The notes: a model not told the origin generated them from the letters alone. A DNA stretch of 64,000 nt from an uncultured Mobiluncus sp. (GCF_943914685.1 NZ_CALUCZ010000017.1:1-64000), one strand, 5' to 3'. Shown: positions 17,109-26,862, numbered from the stretch's first letter. Program-made: numbers and translations.

Positions 17109-18134
17109 ATGGTAGTGTCACAAGCGCTTACTCTCAGCGGACTGCAGAAAGCCGCCTTGCTGCTGATTCAGATTGGCAAGGACCGCGCCGCCCGCGTCAT
17201 GAGCGAAATGAATGATGATGAGGTCGAGGCTCTGTCGGCTGAGATTCTGCGGATGACCAACGTGCCCCGCGAAATCACCGCTGATGTCATTGATGAGTTC
17301 TATGAAAACTCCATAGCGTCGGCCAGTTTGCAGCTGGGCCACGGCGGTCTGGATTATGCCCAGAAAGTATTGGAACAGACCTTCGGTCGGGAAAAGGCCG
17401 AGGAAATCATGGACCGCCTGATGCAGGGAATGCAGGGCCAGCCTTTCGATTTCCTGAAGTCCGCCGACCCGCGTGAAATCGTGACGTTGGTTTCTTCGGA
17501 ACACCCCCAGACTATTGCCCTGGTGCTGGCGCACCTGCGTCCGGATCATGCCGCGCGCGTCATGGCCGGTTTAGGACCAAAACTCCAAGGCGATGTGGCG
17601 GTGCGGATTGCCCAGATGGAACGGGCTAACCCCGAAATGGTGACTTTGGTCGCCGAATCCCTGCAAAAGAAGGCTGAGCAGGTGATTAACTCTGAAGAGA
17701 TGCAAGCTATCGGCGGTGTTGAGCCGCTGGTTGACATTATCAACCGGGCTGATCCGGGCACTGAAAAGATGATTCTGACCGGACTGGAAGAACGTGACGA
17801 GGATTTGGCTGATGAAGTCCGTTCCCGGATGTTCGTCTTTGAAGACATCGTTATGCTCGAAGACCGGGGTATTCAGCTGGTGCTACGTCAGGTTGACGGG
17901 GCTCGCCTGGCGATGGCCCTGAAAGGCACGAACGAAGACTTGCGTTCTCGCTTGATGAAGAACCTCTCCGAGCGCGCCCGCCAGAATGTTATGGAAGAAA
18001 TCGACATGCTGGGCAGCGTGCGCATGAGCCAGGTACAGGAGGCTCGTTCCGAAATCGTCCAGCTGATCCGCAAGATGGAGGAATCTGGCCAGATTGTCAT
18101 CCGCCGCGAGGAGGAAGACGAATATGTGGCTTGA
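17109..18134 (+). CDS. fliG: Flagellar motor switch protein FliG
   Basis: FliG couples stator force to rotor turning and binds FliF and FliM. Over 341 residues the N-terminal domain (LSGLQKAALLLIQIGKDRAARV), the middle domain with EHPQTIALVLAHL, and the C-terminal torque domain (FVFEDIVMLEDRGIQLVLRQV; SERARQNVMEEIDMLGSVR) are all visible. The charged torque-helix residues are kept. GGAGG lies 9 bases before the ATG. Confidence 0.96.
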   Translation: MVVSQALTLSGLQKAALLLIQIGKDRAARVMSEMNDDEVEALSAEILRMTNVPREITADVIDEFYENSIASASLQLGHGGLDYAQKVLEQTFGREKAEEIMDRLMQGMQGQPFDFLKSADPREIVTLVSSEHPQTIALVLAHLRPDHAARVMAGLGPKLQGDVAVRIAQMERANPEMVTLVAESLQKKAEQVINSEEMQAIGGVEPLVDIINRADPGTEKMILTGLEERDEDLADEVRSRMFVFEDIVMLEDRGIQLVLRQVDGARLAMALKGTNEDLRSRLMKNLSERARQNVMEEIDMLGSVRMSQVQEARSEIVQLIRKMEESGQIVIRREEEDEYVA

Positions 18135-18828
18135 TCAGGACCTCTTGGAAGTCAAGGAAAATCAGCGACGCGGCGGCGCGCCCAACCCGGTGGCTTTGTC
18201 CACCGCCGCTGGGTCTGCCACGGCGGGCGCATTCCGATTGGCGGGTGCTTCCAATCAAGCCAAAGGCGACGACAAATCCACCCAGGCTTTCGGATACGCC
18301 AAAGGGTTTTCCTCCGGGTGGGCGGCCGGTCAGAAACGGGCGTCGCGTGAGGCTGAACAGGAACGCAACATCTTAAATGAGGACGCCCGTCTGGCTGAGG
18401 AGGCCCGCACCGAGGCTTATGTGGACGCGATGGATGAAATCCAGGCTATCGCCGATGCGGTTTCCTCCCGGGACGCCCTGGTCATCGAAGAGATGAAAGC
18501 CGCGCTGATGGAAGCGGCAGTCGATTTGGCGGAAGCCCTGATAGGGGCGGAACTGTCCGATGAACCGACTCGCGCCAAAGCGGCGTTAAAGCGGGCTTTG
18601 TCGATGAATGATCCGAAAGACATTGTGAAAGTCAATATGAACCCACAGGATGTGGCTACGCTGACCAGCTTGGGCGTGGATTGCCCGGTGGAGCTGGTTC
18701 CCGATTCGGAACTGGATCCGGGCGACGCGGTGGCTTACATGCCGGAGGGTTTGCTGGATGCCCGGCTGACTTCGGCTGTGCGGCGTGCGCGAGAGGCTCT
18801 GGTGTCCGCCCAAGCAGCCGAGGAGTGA
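18124..18828 (+). CDS. fliH: Flagellar assembly protein FliH
   Basis: FliH is the stator-like regulator of the FliI export ATPase. It has a Gly/Ala-rich start and a charged helical middle (QKRASREAEQERNILNEDARLAEEARTEA, in parts). The V-ATPase subunit E-like end includes LMEAAVDLAEALIGAEL and VKVNMNPQDVATL. The ATG at 18124 has GGAGG upstream inside fliG and overlaps the fliG stop by 11 bases. The frame is open to 18094 but without a ribosome site. It is 234 residues long. Confidence 0.87.
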   Translation: MWLDQDLLEVKENQRRGGAPNPVALSTAAGSATAGAFRLAGASNQAKGDDKSTQAFGYAKGFSSGWAAGQKRASREAEQERNILNEDARLAEEARTEAYVDAMDEIQAIADAVSSRDALVIEEMKAALMEAAVDLAEALIGAELSDEPTRAKAALKRALSMNDPKDIVKVNMNPQDVATLTSLGVDCPVELVPDSELDPGDAVAYMPEGLLDARLTSAVRRAREALVSAQAAEE

Positions 18829-20159
18829 GCGTCTTGGAGCTGGCCACTTTACCATCATTTGTGAGTTTGCTGAACGCCTCGCGTCCCCAACGGGTTGGTG
18901 AGGTGGAGTCAGTTGTGGGTCTGTCTGTGCAGGTCCGCGGGTTGCAATGCTCTGTGGGTGAAGTCGTGTTGGTTGGCGATGATCCCGGAGTTCCCGCCGA
19001 AGTGGTGGCGCTGGACGCGGGTATCGCCTCGTGTATGCCCCTGGACAATCTGGACGGTTTGCGGATTGGTTCTCCGGTTCGCGGTACCGGTTTACCGGCC
19101 ACAGTTCCGGTCGGTCCGGCTCTGCTGGGTCGGGTTATTGACGCGGCCGGTCGCCCGCTTGACGGTAAAGGCCCGATTTATGCGGCTGACCGGGTGCCGA
19201 TTCACGGGGCGGCTCCCAACGCTTTGGAACGTGCTCGGATTGATATGCCCGTCGCGATGGGGGTGCGTGTCCTGGACACGCTGGTGACTTTGGGGCGAGG
19301 CCAGCGCATTGGTTTGTTTGCCGGTTCCGGGGTCGGTAAGTCAACTTTGATGTCGATGATTGCGCGCGGCACGAACGCAGAAGTTTGTGTCATTGCCCTG
19401 GTGGGTGAGCGCGGGCGTGAGGTACGTGAGTTTTTGGAAGATGACTTGGGCGAGGAGGGTCTGTCCCGTTCGGTTGTGGTGGTGGCGACGTCTGACGAGT
19501 CCCCGATGCTGCGTAAACGCGCTGCTTTCACCGCCACCCGGGTCGCCGAGTACTACCGAGACGCGGGCCGCCACGTCCTTCTGATGATGGATTCCCTGAC
19601 CCGTACCTGCATGGCGCAACGCGAAATCGGTCTGTCCGTAGGCGAACCGCCCGCCACGCGCGGCTACCCGCCCTCGACCTTCTCGATGATGGCGCAATTG
19701 CTGGAACGAGCCGGTTCTGGTGCGGTCGGGTCTGTGACCGGTATCTACACGGTGCTGGTGGATGGCGACGACCACAACGAACCCATCGCTGACCAGGCAC
19801 GTTCTATCCTGGATGGGCACGTGGTGTTGGACCGCAAACTGGCGGTAGCCGGCCACTATCCGGCTATCGACGCCCTGGGTTCCATTTCCCGGGTGGCTTC
19901 CAAAGTCACCACACGGGAACAAAAGGAAGCCGCCACCGCCCTGCGGCAGATCATGGGGGCGAAACGTTCGGTCCAGGACCTGCTGGACGTGGGGGCTTAT
20001 CAGGCGGGTACGAACCCCGAAGTGGATACGGCTGTGAAATACGATGCTGACATCGAAGCATTCCTGACTCAAAAGACCGATGAAAAGGTGGAATTCGACG
20101 CGGCTTGGTCGCAACTGTTTGATCTCTATCAGGCTTTCAAGTCTGAGGAAGCAGCGTAG
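18825..20159 (+). CDS. fliI: Flagellum-specific export ATPase FliI
   Basis: FliI is the hexameric ATPase that unfolds export substrates, an F1-beta homologue. The Walker A is GLFAGSGVGKSTLM, the Walker B region is HVLLMMDSLTR, and ATRGYPPSTFSMMAQLLERAG is typical of FliI. The GTG at 18825 overlaps the fliH stop (GTGA) and gives 444 residues, the usual size. GAGGAG sits better for a TTG 9 bases further in, so that is an alternative start. The frame is open further upstream inside fliH, but that part is a shadow. Confidence 0.95.
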   Translation: MSVLELATLPSFVSLLNASRPQRVGEVESVVGLSVQVRGLQCSVGEVVLVGDDPGVPAEVVALDAGIASCMPLDNLDGLRIGSPVRGTGLPATVPVGPALLGRVIDAAGRPLDGKGPIYAADRVPIHGAAPNALERARIDMPVAMGVRVLDTLVTLGRGQRIGLFAGSGVGKSTLMSMIARGTNAEVCVIALVGERGREVREFLEDDLGEEGLSRSVVVVATSDESPMLRKRAAFTATRVAEYYRDAGRHVLLMMDSLTRTCMAQREIGLSVGEPPATRGYPPSTFSMMAQLLERAGSGAVGSVTGIYTVLVDGDDHNEPIADQARSILDGHVVLDRKLAVAGHYPAIDALGSISRVASKVTTREQKEAATALRQIMGAKRSVQDLLDVGAYQAGTNPEVDTAVKYDADIEAFLTQKTDEKVEFDAAWSQLFDLYQAFKSEEAA

Positions 20160-20171
20160 GGGGTGGAGTAA

Positions 20172-20711
20172 ATGGTAGATCGCGCGTTCCGTCTTCAGGG
20201 TTTACTCAATTTACGCCAGCTCCAAGAGGACCAGGCGGCAGGTCGTCTGGCCTCGGCTCACGCGGACTTAAATCACGCTGACCAACAGCTGTCCTCGGCC
20301 CGGGCCCGGCTCGGTTCCATGCAGACTTCCGGGGCTACAAACCTGGCTGTAGCTGCGGCGATGCGTAACGCAGCGATGATGCAGATTCAAGAGGGCATTG
20401 CTCGAAAAGAGTACGCGCAAGCGGTGGTGGATCAGCGTCAAGACGAATGGCAGGGGGCTCGGCGCCTCACCGCAACCTTAGAAAAGCTTGAGAATCGTCA
20501 TGCGGAAGAAGTTATTGCCGATGATTTGCATAAGGAACAGGTTGTTCTTGATGAGCTGGCGTCTCACATGGGCAACACTGGCAGTGCCACGGAAGGCAAA
20601 ACCGGTGCGGAACCGCGTGTTCGCACGAAACGGGAAACGCTCCCGAGTGAGTCTATGACGGGCTCAACCAGTCAGCGGACCCCGGATTTTGCCAAGGGAG
20701 GTCAATTGTGA
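20172..20711 (+). CDS. fliJ: Flagellar export protein FliJ
   Basis: This 179-residue helical coiled-coil protein (AFRLQGLLNLRQLQEDQAAG; QLSSARARLGSM; YAQAVVDQRQDEW; HAEEVIADDLHKEQVVLDEL) lies directly after fliI and is the expected FliJ, the stalk of the export ATPase. The family is poorly conserved in sequence, so position supports the call. The last 45 residues are polar and probably unstructured. It overlaps the next gene by 4 bases. Confidence 0.85.
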   Translation: MVDRAFRLQGLLNLRQLQEDQAAGRLASAHADLNHADQQLSSARARLGSMQTSGATNLAVAAAMRNAAMMQIQEGIARKEYAQAVVDQRQDEWQGARRLTATLEKLENRHAEEVIADDLHKEQVVLDELASHMGNTGSATEGKTGAEPRVRTKRETLPSESMTGSTSQRTPDFAKGGQL

Positions 20712-21886
20712 GCCTGGCTAGTGTCCAGTCGAGAATTAGTGCAATTCAAGACATGATTAATGCGTTGAATAATCACGGCCGTCCTCCGGTCTCTGTGACC
20801 GAGAGCGGGGCCGCGAATTCTGCGTCTAAAACTTCCGGGACCTCCGCAGACTTCAGCACCAAGCTGGCCAGCCAAATTTCCGCGGCTAACAAGGCCACGC
20901 CCACCCGAACCTCTGGTAAGGGGGAAGTCCAGGGAGTCCCCGGGACTGCTGAGGCCTTTGTGGAAAAGGTCCGGTCCTATATCGGGGTGCCTTACGTGTG
21001 GGGCGGCACCAATCCTAAGACCGGTTTGGACTGTTCCGGTTTGGTGCAGACTGCCGCGCGGGAAGTCGGCGTGACTTTGCCGCGAGTCACTTATGATCAG
21101 CAGCACTCCGGGGTGGAAGTGGACGGCATTAAGAATGCCAAACCCGGCGATTTGCTGATTTTGCGCAACTCCGGGCACGTGGCGGTTTATGTCGGTAACG
21201 GCAAGGCGATTCACGCTCCGCGTCCGGGCAAGACCGTGACGGAAGCCAACGTTTCTGACTTGGGTCCGATTGTGACCATTCGTCGCGTCATGCGTTCCGC
21301 GGGAGATGCTCCGGGGGCGGCTGCTCCCATGGGTAACGCTCTTCCCGCCGTTAATGCTGCCGCAAAAGCTGCTCCTCGGGTGACGCCGGCTGCATCAGGT
21401 GGCAGTCTCGCGGCTGCCCATGCGGTGAGCGACAATCCGGTGACCCAAAACCACGGCAGCGCGGTGGCGCCGTCGGCTGACGCGGTGGGGGCAGGCTTGG
21501 TGAGTTTGCTGGGAGCCTTGGGTAACGCGGCTTTGGCTCAAAATAACGCGGTGCCTGGCGCAGCGAACCGCGGTCCGGCGAATTCGGGCAATCCGTCCGC
21601 TGACCTAGCTGCCGCCCTGGTAGGAGCCCTGTCAGGAGCGGGGGCGGGAGCTACGGGTGCGAATCCGCTGGCGTCCCTGATGGGAACCGCCAACTCGAAT
21701 AACTCTTACAGCTCGACGCTGCTCAGCCAGTTCCTGGGTGGCTCCTCCCTGTACGGCTCCAACGCGGCTGGCGGCTTGGGGGCTCTGGCAGGTAACCAGG
21801 GCACGATGGGAGCCAACGCGAGCTTGAGCAATACGGCTTCGTCTTTGAGCGCGCTGGGCGCCTTACGTTCATCTTTGGGGGTGTGA
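20708..21886 (+). CDS. NlpC/P60 peptidoglycan hydrolase in the flagellar operon
   Basis: Residues 80-190 form an NlpC/P60 domain (VPYVWGGTNPKTGLDCSGLVQ). The catalytic Cys is Cys109, and the His residues are His157 (SGHVAVYVG) and His169. The family is gamma-D-glutamyl-meso-diaminopimelate or related endopeptidases. The N-terminal 75 residues look like an export region and no classical signal peptide is seen. The C-terminal 200 residues are Ala/Gly/Asn-rich and low-complexity. A GTGA overlap with fliJ ties it to the operon. It probably opens the thick wall for the rod, as FlgJ does in Gram-negatives, and is possibly exported through the flagellar gate. Confidence 0.88.
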   Translation: MSLASVQSRISAIQDMINALNNHGRPPVSVTESGAANSASKTSGTSADFSTKLASQISAANKATPTRTSGKGEVQGVPGTAEAFVEKVRSYIGVPYVWGGTNPKTGLDCSGLVQTAAREVGVTLPRVTYDQQHSGVEVDGIKNAKPGDLLILRNSGHVAVYVGNGKAIHAPRPGKTVTEANVSDLGPIVTIRRVMRSAGDAPGAAAPMGNALPAVNAAAKAAPRVTPAASGGSLAAAHAVSDNPVTQNHGSAVAPSADAVGAGLVSLLGALGNAALAQNNAVPGAANRGPANSGNPSADLAAALVGALSGAGAGATGANPLASLMGTANSNNSYSSTLLSQFLGGSSLYGSNAAGGLGALAGNQGTMGANASLSNTASSLSALGALRSSLGV

Positions 21887-21887
21887 C

Positions 21888-23438
21888 ATGATTGATATTA
21901 AGAATACGAACGCAGCGGCGATAGCCGCGCAAGCGGCTTCGCAGGGTGCGAAAGCAGCCGACACCACCGCTTTTGAGTCGCTCATGAGCGCGTTGGCGAG
22001 CGAGGCTCGCACTCCCGCCGAAGGCGCGGTGCGTGGAAAGGAAAACTACCCCGACCCGGCTCGTGATTCCCGCCCTGCTGCACCAAAGTCTTCCCACGTC
22101 GGGGCTCCCGAACCGGGGGTATCGGTTCGTTCGTCCCGTTCGCGCCGTGATTCCGCTGGTCAACCGGATAATGTTCGGGCTGACAAGCCCGACAGGCCAG
22201 AACGTCCCCAGCGTTCGGATCGTCCGGAGCGTCCTGAAAAAGTCGAGGCAAAGAATCAGAGCTCCGCAAAGGATCCTGCCGATAAAGCGAAAACGGCAGA
22301 TAAACCGGCTAATGATGCTGCAAATTCGGCTGATTCTGCACAAAATACGCAAACCGCCCCCGACACCGACACCGCCGCGAATGCCGCGATTGCTGGGCAA
22401 ACCGAGATGGGTGTGGAGATTGTGGAGGAGCTAACTGAAACCGCTGCAGCTGCTGCGGCAGTTATCCCGGAGGATTCCGCCGCACCCCTCACCCCGGAGG
22501 AAACCGCGGTGCAGACCCCAGCGCCAGCTATGGAAACACCAGACGTGGCGCCCGAAACCGGGGAACCGACTTTGGCACAACCCGAGACCGCTCCGGACAC
22601 CCCGGAGCTTCACGTTGCCCCGGGTGAGGCCCAGCAGGCAGAAAAACCCATAGACGGGGCAGACATCGCCGCCCAGCTGAAATCCGGGAAAGCCCCGTCA
22701 CTGATTCCGGCAAAACCGGAGGCCGCAGCTCCGGTGGTGCCAGAAGCGACCGAGACGCCAGCGATATTGGCCGAAGCCCTAGCGGCGGCTGGGCAAACAG
22801 CTGGGAACAGCGCGAATGCCACCGCTACGGGAGCGTCCAACGCGGGTAGCTCCGCGGTGAGCGGCGTGTCTGGCACTTCGGCCCAGACCACTCCCGTGGT
22901 TTCCGCTGCGCCGGCTGCCGCTCCGGCCGCCTCCGCCCCGAACCCGGTGGCCCAGGCTGCGCCGACTTATGCCCCAAACTTGAGCCAACAGCTTTTTGAT
23001 CAGATGCAACACCAGCTGTCGCGGTTGAAAGTTCTGGGTCAGGGCCAGCATCAGTTGAAGTTAGCCATCAACCCCGAGACGTTCGGTCCGGTGCGGGTGG
23101 CGGCGAACTTCCACGCTGACGGTACTGTGCATTTGCAGCTGTTGGGAGCCTCGGAGGCAGCGCGCGACCAGTTGCGCCAAGCGCTCAGTGACTTACGCCG
23201 TGATTTGGCGTCCACCGGATTGCAGGCGGATTTGGATGTGGCGGAAAACGCCCAAGAGTTTGCCCAGTTCACGGGCGCGGGAACCGGTTCTTCCGAGAGG
23301 GAATCGGGTCAGGCTGGCCAGGCGGGCGCAGCCAGAACGGATGGATCCGAAACAGAACCAGAAGACGTTGTGTCCAGACCGAAAGTGGGTGACGTCCTGA
23401 AGGACGGCACTGACGGTTCGGTGGATATGTTCGCGTGA
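21888..23438 (+). CDS. fliK: Flagellar hook-length control protein FliK
   Basis: FliK measures the hook and switches export specificity. About 360 residues of Ala/Pro/Glu/Thr-rich, low-complexity ruler precede the conserved C-terminal domain (LKVLGQGQHQLKLAINPETFGPVRV; DGTVHLQLLGASEAARDQLRQAL; LRRDLASTGLQADLDV). The protein is 516 residues. It follows the NlpC/P60 gene by one base and precedes flgD, the usual hook-gene order. Confidence 0.92.
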   Translation: MIDIKNTNAAAIAAQAASQGAKAADTTAFESLMSALASEARTPAEGAVRGKENYPDPARDSRPAAPKSSHVGAPEPGVSVRSSRSRRDSAGQPDNVRADKPDRPERPQRSDRPERPEKVEAKNQSSAKDPADKAKTADKPANDAANSADSAQNTQTAPDTDTAANAAIAGQTEMGVEIVEELTETAAAAAAVIPEDSAAPLTPEETAVQTPAPAMETPDVAPETGEPTLAQPETAPDTPELHVAPGEAQQAEKPIDGADIAAQLKSGKAPSLIPAKPEAAAPVVPEATETPAILAEALAAAGQTAGNSANATATGASNAGSSAVSGVSGTSAQTTPVVSAAPAAAPAASAPNPVAQAAPTYAPNLSQQLFDQMQHQLSRLKVLGQGQHQLKLAINPETFGPVRVAANFHADGTVHLQLLGASEAARDQLRQALSDLRRDLASTGLQADLDVAENAQEFAQFTGAGTGSSERESGQAGQAGAARTDGSETEPEDVVSRPKVGDVLKDGTDGSVDMFA

Positions 23439-23454
23439 TAGTGAGGAGAAGATA

Positions 23455-24219
23455 ATGCCAGTTGATGCAGTAAGTGCCGGTGCCAATCCGATTGTGGATA
23501 ACTACACAATCGGGGCGAACGCCAAGGCGAAAGAGGAAGCGAAAACCCTCGCCACTACCAAGGAAATGACTGAGGCCGAAAAAGAAGCCCTGTTCCTTAA
23601 GAAAATGAACCAGGGACAGAAAACTGACAAGGCGGCCGAAACGAAGGAAAACCCCGGCAAGTTAGGCAAAGACGACTTCATGAAGCTGCTGTTGGCGACC
23701 TTGAAGTACCAGGACCCGACCGAGCCGATGGATACCGCGAAACTGCTGGAACAGACCTCGACCATGACGAACATGGAACAGATGATTCAGATGACCGAGG
23801 CTTCCAAGAAGTCTTTTGAGGCTCAGCAGCGCGCCCAGGGCACGACCATGGTTGGCAAGACTGCCGTGTATGACGCCGTTGATGCCGAGGGCAACGCCGT
23901 GACCACCGCCGGCAAGATTGATGCTGTCGAGTTCCTGGCTGACGGCAAGGTGTTGGCGCACATCGGCAATCAAAAGGTCGAGATGACCGATATTCTCGGT
24001 ATTGCCGACCCGACTGACGATACGCCTTTGGATAAGGCCATCAAGGATGCTGTCAAAGAAGGTCAAAAGACAGGCGCGGCCACCGAACCTAAGAATGCAC
24101 CGGCAGCTTCGGGAACTGCTGCTGAAACCACCCCGAGCCAGACGGGAGCCACGCCCGCCCCTGCTGCACAGACCACCAATCAAGAAAACAACAACACTCC
24201 AGCCCCCGCGGCTTCATAG
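23455..24219 (+). CDS. flgD: Flagellar hook assembly (cap) protein FlgD
   Basis: FlgD is the scaffold on which hook subunits assemble. The N-terminal FlgD domain is clear (LGKDDFMKLLLATLKYQDPTEP, MDTAKLLEQTSTMTNMEQM). The middle contains GKTAVYDAVDAEGNAV and a short beta domain. The last 50 residues are Pro/Thr/Ala-rich and not conserved. It is 254 residues long. GAGGAG lies before the ATG. Confidence 0.94.
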   Translation: MPVDAVSAGANPIVDNYTIGANAKAKEEAKTLATTKEMTEAEKEALFLKKMNQGQKTDKAAETKENPGKLGKDDFMKLLLATLKYQDPTEPMDTAKLLEQTSTMTNMEQMIQMTEASKKSFEAQQRAQGTTMVGKTAVYDAVDAEGNAVTTAGKIDAVEFLADGKVLAHIGNQKVEMTDILGIADPTDDTPLDKAIKDAVKEGQKTGAATEPKNAPAASGTAAETTPSQTGATPAPAAQTTNQENNNTPAPAAS

Positions 24220-24236
24220 AGCAAAGGAAAGAGAAA

Positions 24237-25682
24237 ATGTTACGTTCACTGTTTACCGGAATCTCGGGCTTGAGTGTCCACCAGACCATGCTCGATGTGA
24301 CTTCTAACAATATTGCTAACGTCAATACCACCGGGTTTAAGAGCGCGTCGACTCGTTTTGAGGACACGTTCAGCCAGTTGGTGCGTACCGGGGCAGCCCC
24401 GAAACTCAATGAGCAAGGCGGCATGAACCCCGCACAGGTCGGTTTGGGTGTGAAACTCCAGTCCATTACCCAAAACTTCACCGGCGGCGCCGCCCAGATG
24501 ACAGGCCGTAACCTGGACACCATGATTAACGGGGACGGGTTCTATGTTCTTAAGAAAGCTAACGGCACCCAGGTCTATACTCGCAACGGATCTTTCGGTT
24601 TGGACGCTCAAGGACAAATGGTGGCGGCGGATGGCTCTTTCGTCCAAGGCTGGATGGCGGATGAAAAGGGCAAAGTTGAAGTGGCGGGGGCCACAAAGAA
24701 CATTACTTTGCCTCTGACTGCAACTTTCGAGGCTAATCCCACCAAGACAATCACTTACGCAGGAAACCTGCCGGCTGACCAAGTTAGGAACGAATCGGGT
24801 AATGCGTTCATCAAAACGGAAATTTTGCGGGTCTTTGATGATAAGGGCAATCCACATAACGTTCTGTTAAAGTTTAGCCGTCCTGATTATGCGGCACCAG
24901 GTGTGAAACCGAAGTGGAAACTAACTGCTTATGATGCGGATGCCTACAAGGCTCTTGACGGTAAACCGGCCGAGCAAGAAAAAGGCTTAGACGAGGGAGG
25001 CGCACGTATCGACTTTGAAGGTACTGATGTCAAGTACATTGATGCACATGGTGATGAACAGACGGCTAATGCAGGGGGCAATATCAATGATGGATCGTTG
25101 ACAGTTGAATTCGGGGCGGATGGTACTTTGGATGAAGCGTCAAAAGCTGCGCTCAAAGGGCTACAGTTCCAAATTCGACAGGTTAACGTGAATCCCGATA
25201 CGAAGGCTGTTACAGTTGAAAATGACAAGGTAGCTCAGGCCAAAACCACTCTGGATCTCTCTGCTGTTACGGGTTACGCCGGGGTCAACAGTGCTGCTCA
25301 TGACACTATCGATGGTAACTCTGCCGGGACTATGACCGGGTTTTCCATTGAATCGGACGGGACCATTCGCGGGACGTTCTCAAACGGGGATTCTCGAGCC
25401 TTGGCGAAGGTCGCCTTAGCCTCGTTTGCTAATCCGCTGGGATTGGAAAAGGCCGGCAGCTCCTACTTTGTGGAAGCGGGTAACTCTGGGCAGCCCCAGA
25501 TTGGAGAAGCTGGCACTGGTCCCCGAGGTTTTATGACGGGCGGCGCCATCGAAATGTCGAACGTCGACCTGGCCGCCGAGTTCACGAACTTGATTCTGTC
25601 CCAGCGTGGTTTCCAGGCAAACAGCCGTGTCATCACGACCTCGGACGAAATCTTGCAGGAGCTTGTGAACATGAAGCGCTAA
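24237..25682 (+). CDS. flgE: Flagellar hook protein FlgE
   Basis: FlgE is the hook subunit. The N-terminus MLRSLFTGISGLSVHQTM with TSNNIANVNTTGFKS is the rod/hook signature. It is followed by NGDGFYVL and TRNGSF, which are typical of FlgE/F/G. The C-terminus ends in NVDLAAEFTNLILSQRGFQANSR and the TSDEILQELVNMKR helix. At 481 residues with a large variable centre it fits FlgE rather than FlgF or FlgG, both of which are absent here. Confidence 0.95.
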   Translation: MLRSLFTGISGLSVHQTMLDVTSNNIANVNTTGFKSASTRFEDTFSQLVRTGAAPKLNEQGGMNPAQVGLGVKLQSITQNFTGGAAQMTGRNLDTMINGDGFYVLKKANGTQVYTRNGSFGLDAQGQMVAADGSFVQGWMADEKGKVEVAGATKNITLPLTATFEANPTKTITYAGNLPADQVRNESGNAFIKTEILRVFDDKGNPHNVLLKFSRPDYAAPGVKPKWKLTAYDADAYKALDGKPAEQEKGLDEGGARIDFEGTDVKYIDAHGDEQTANAGGNINDGSLTVEFGADGTLDEASKAALKGLQFQIRQVNVNPDTKAVTVENDKVAQAKTTLDLSAVTGYAGVNSAAHDTIDGNSAGTMTGFSIESDGTIRGTFSNGDSRALAKVALASFANPLGLEKAGSSYFVEAGNSGQPQIGEAGTGPRGFMTGGAIEMSNVDLAAEFTNLILSQRGFQANSRVITTSDEILQELVNMKR

Positions 25683-25807
25683 ACCAGGGGTAAACCGGGA
25701 CTGAACACGGGGTGAAAAATCCCGAGAAATTCCTTGGAAAATCCCTAAAAGCCTTTCAATTTCAGAAAAAGCACCGAAGTTAAGGAAAACCGCGTAGAGG
25801 AGGAACC

Positions 25808-26080
25808 ATGATTGCGTTGACACGCTTGGGCGGGTCGGACTTTGTCCTGAACCCTGACCTGATTGAGCGCGTCGAATCTACGCCTGACACGATTATCGTC
25901 ATGGTGGACGCAACTCGCTACGTGGTTTCCCAAACCGTGACCGAAGTCATCGAACTGATTCGGGAAGATCGCGCCCGCCTGCTAGCTCGGGTGGAGGAAC
26001 TTATCCAAGATGATTCCCGGACTTCGGCTCCCGCGGCGAAACTGACCGTGGTGAACATTCAGCAAGATTCGGAGGACTAA
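25808..26080 (+). CDS. flbD: FlbD/SwrD-family flagellar protein
   Basis: This 90-residue protein begins MIALTRLGGSDFVLNPDLIE and continues VESTPDTIIVMVDATRYVV, the pattern of the small FlbD (SwrD) family found beside flgE and motA in Gram-positives and spirochaetes. In Bacillus the homologue raises motor torque. GAGGAGG lies before the ATG. motA starts 2 bases after the stop. Confidence 0.9.
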   Translation: MIALTRLGGSDFVLNPDLIERVESTPDTIIVMVDATRYVVSQTVTEVIELIREDRARLLARVEELIQDDSRTSAPAAKLTVVNIQQDSED

Positions 26081-26082
26081 GT

Positions 26083-26862
26083 ATGGATCCCGCATCAATA
26101 GTTGGTATCGTTGGCGCGCTCTCGGCAGTGGTAGCCATGCTGTACATGGAGGGTGCCGAGATTACGAACATCCTGTTGCCCCCTCCGATGATTCTGGTGT
26201 TCGGCGGGACTATTCTGGCGACCATGGCGTCTTTCACCATGAGAGACTTTCTCTACGCTTTTGGCCAGGTTCCGAAAGCCTTTACCGCCAAGGTTCCCGA
26301 CGCTACCGACGCGATTGACACGATTGTGTCCCTGTCTGAAAAGGCTCGCCGCGAAGGTTTGTTGGCTTTGGAAGACGCCGCGAAAGGCATTGAGGATCCG
26401 TTCATGCGTGAGGGGCTCATGGCCGCTATTGACGGGATGGATCCCGAAGATTTGCGCTCCATGCTGACAGATAAGATTGAGGCTCGCAAGCAGTCGGATA
26501 AAACCGCTTACGGATTCTTTAAGCAAGCTGGCGGCTACGCCCCGACTATCGGCATTATCGGTACCGTTATTTCCCTGGTGCACGTGTTGACGCAGCTGTC
26601 CGAGCCCGAGACTTTGGGTCCGCTGATTGCTTCGGCGTTCGTGGCTACCTTGTGGGGTCTGATGAGCGCGAACATGATTTGGCTGCCCATTTCCTCTCGT
26701 ATGGAGAGAATCTCCGGTCTGGAGTTGGCTCGGATGGAAATCGTGACGGAGGGGCTCATCAGTCTGCAGTCCGGGGCGAACCCGCGTCAGGTTGGCGAAC
26801 GTCTGCGTTCGCTGATTCCGCCGAGCCAGTTAAAGGCCGAAAAGGGCGAGAAAGCCGCCTAA
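26083..26862 (+). CDS. motA: Flagellar motor stator protein MotA
   Basis: MotA forms the ion channel with MotB. There are four membrane segments: two near the N-terminus (SIVGIVGALSAVVAMLY; ILVFGGTILATMASF) and two after the cytoplasmic loop (TIGIIGTVISLVHVL; IASAFVATLWGLMSANMIWLP). The loop carries charged residues that contact FliG (EKARREGLLALED). It is 259 residues long. motB follows after 52 bases. Confidence 0.95.
   Translation: MDPASIVGIVGALSAVVAMLYMEGAEITNILLPPPMILVFGGTILATMASFTMRDFLYAFGQVPKAFTAKVPDATDAIDTIVSLSEKARREGLLALEDAAKGIEDPFMREGLMAAIDGMDPEDLRSMLTDKIEARKQSDKTAYGFFKQAGGYAPTIGIIGTVISLVHVLTQLSEPETLGPLIASAFVATLWGLMSANMIWLPISSRMERISGLELARMEIVTEGLISLQSGANPRQVGERLRSLIPPSQLKAEKGEKAA

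Noticed and set aside
18681..18824. N-terminal extension of fliI into fliH
   Set aside because: The added 48 residues are a shadow of fliH. FliI proteins begin at about the GTG 18825.
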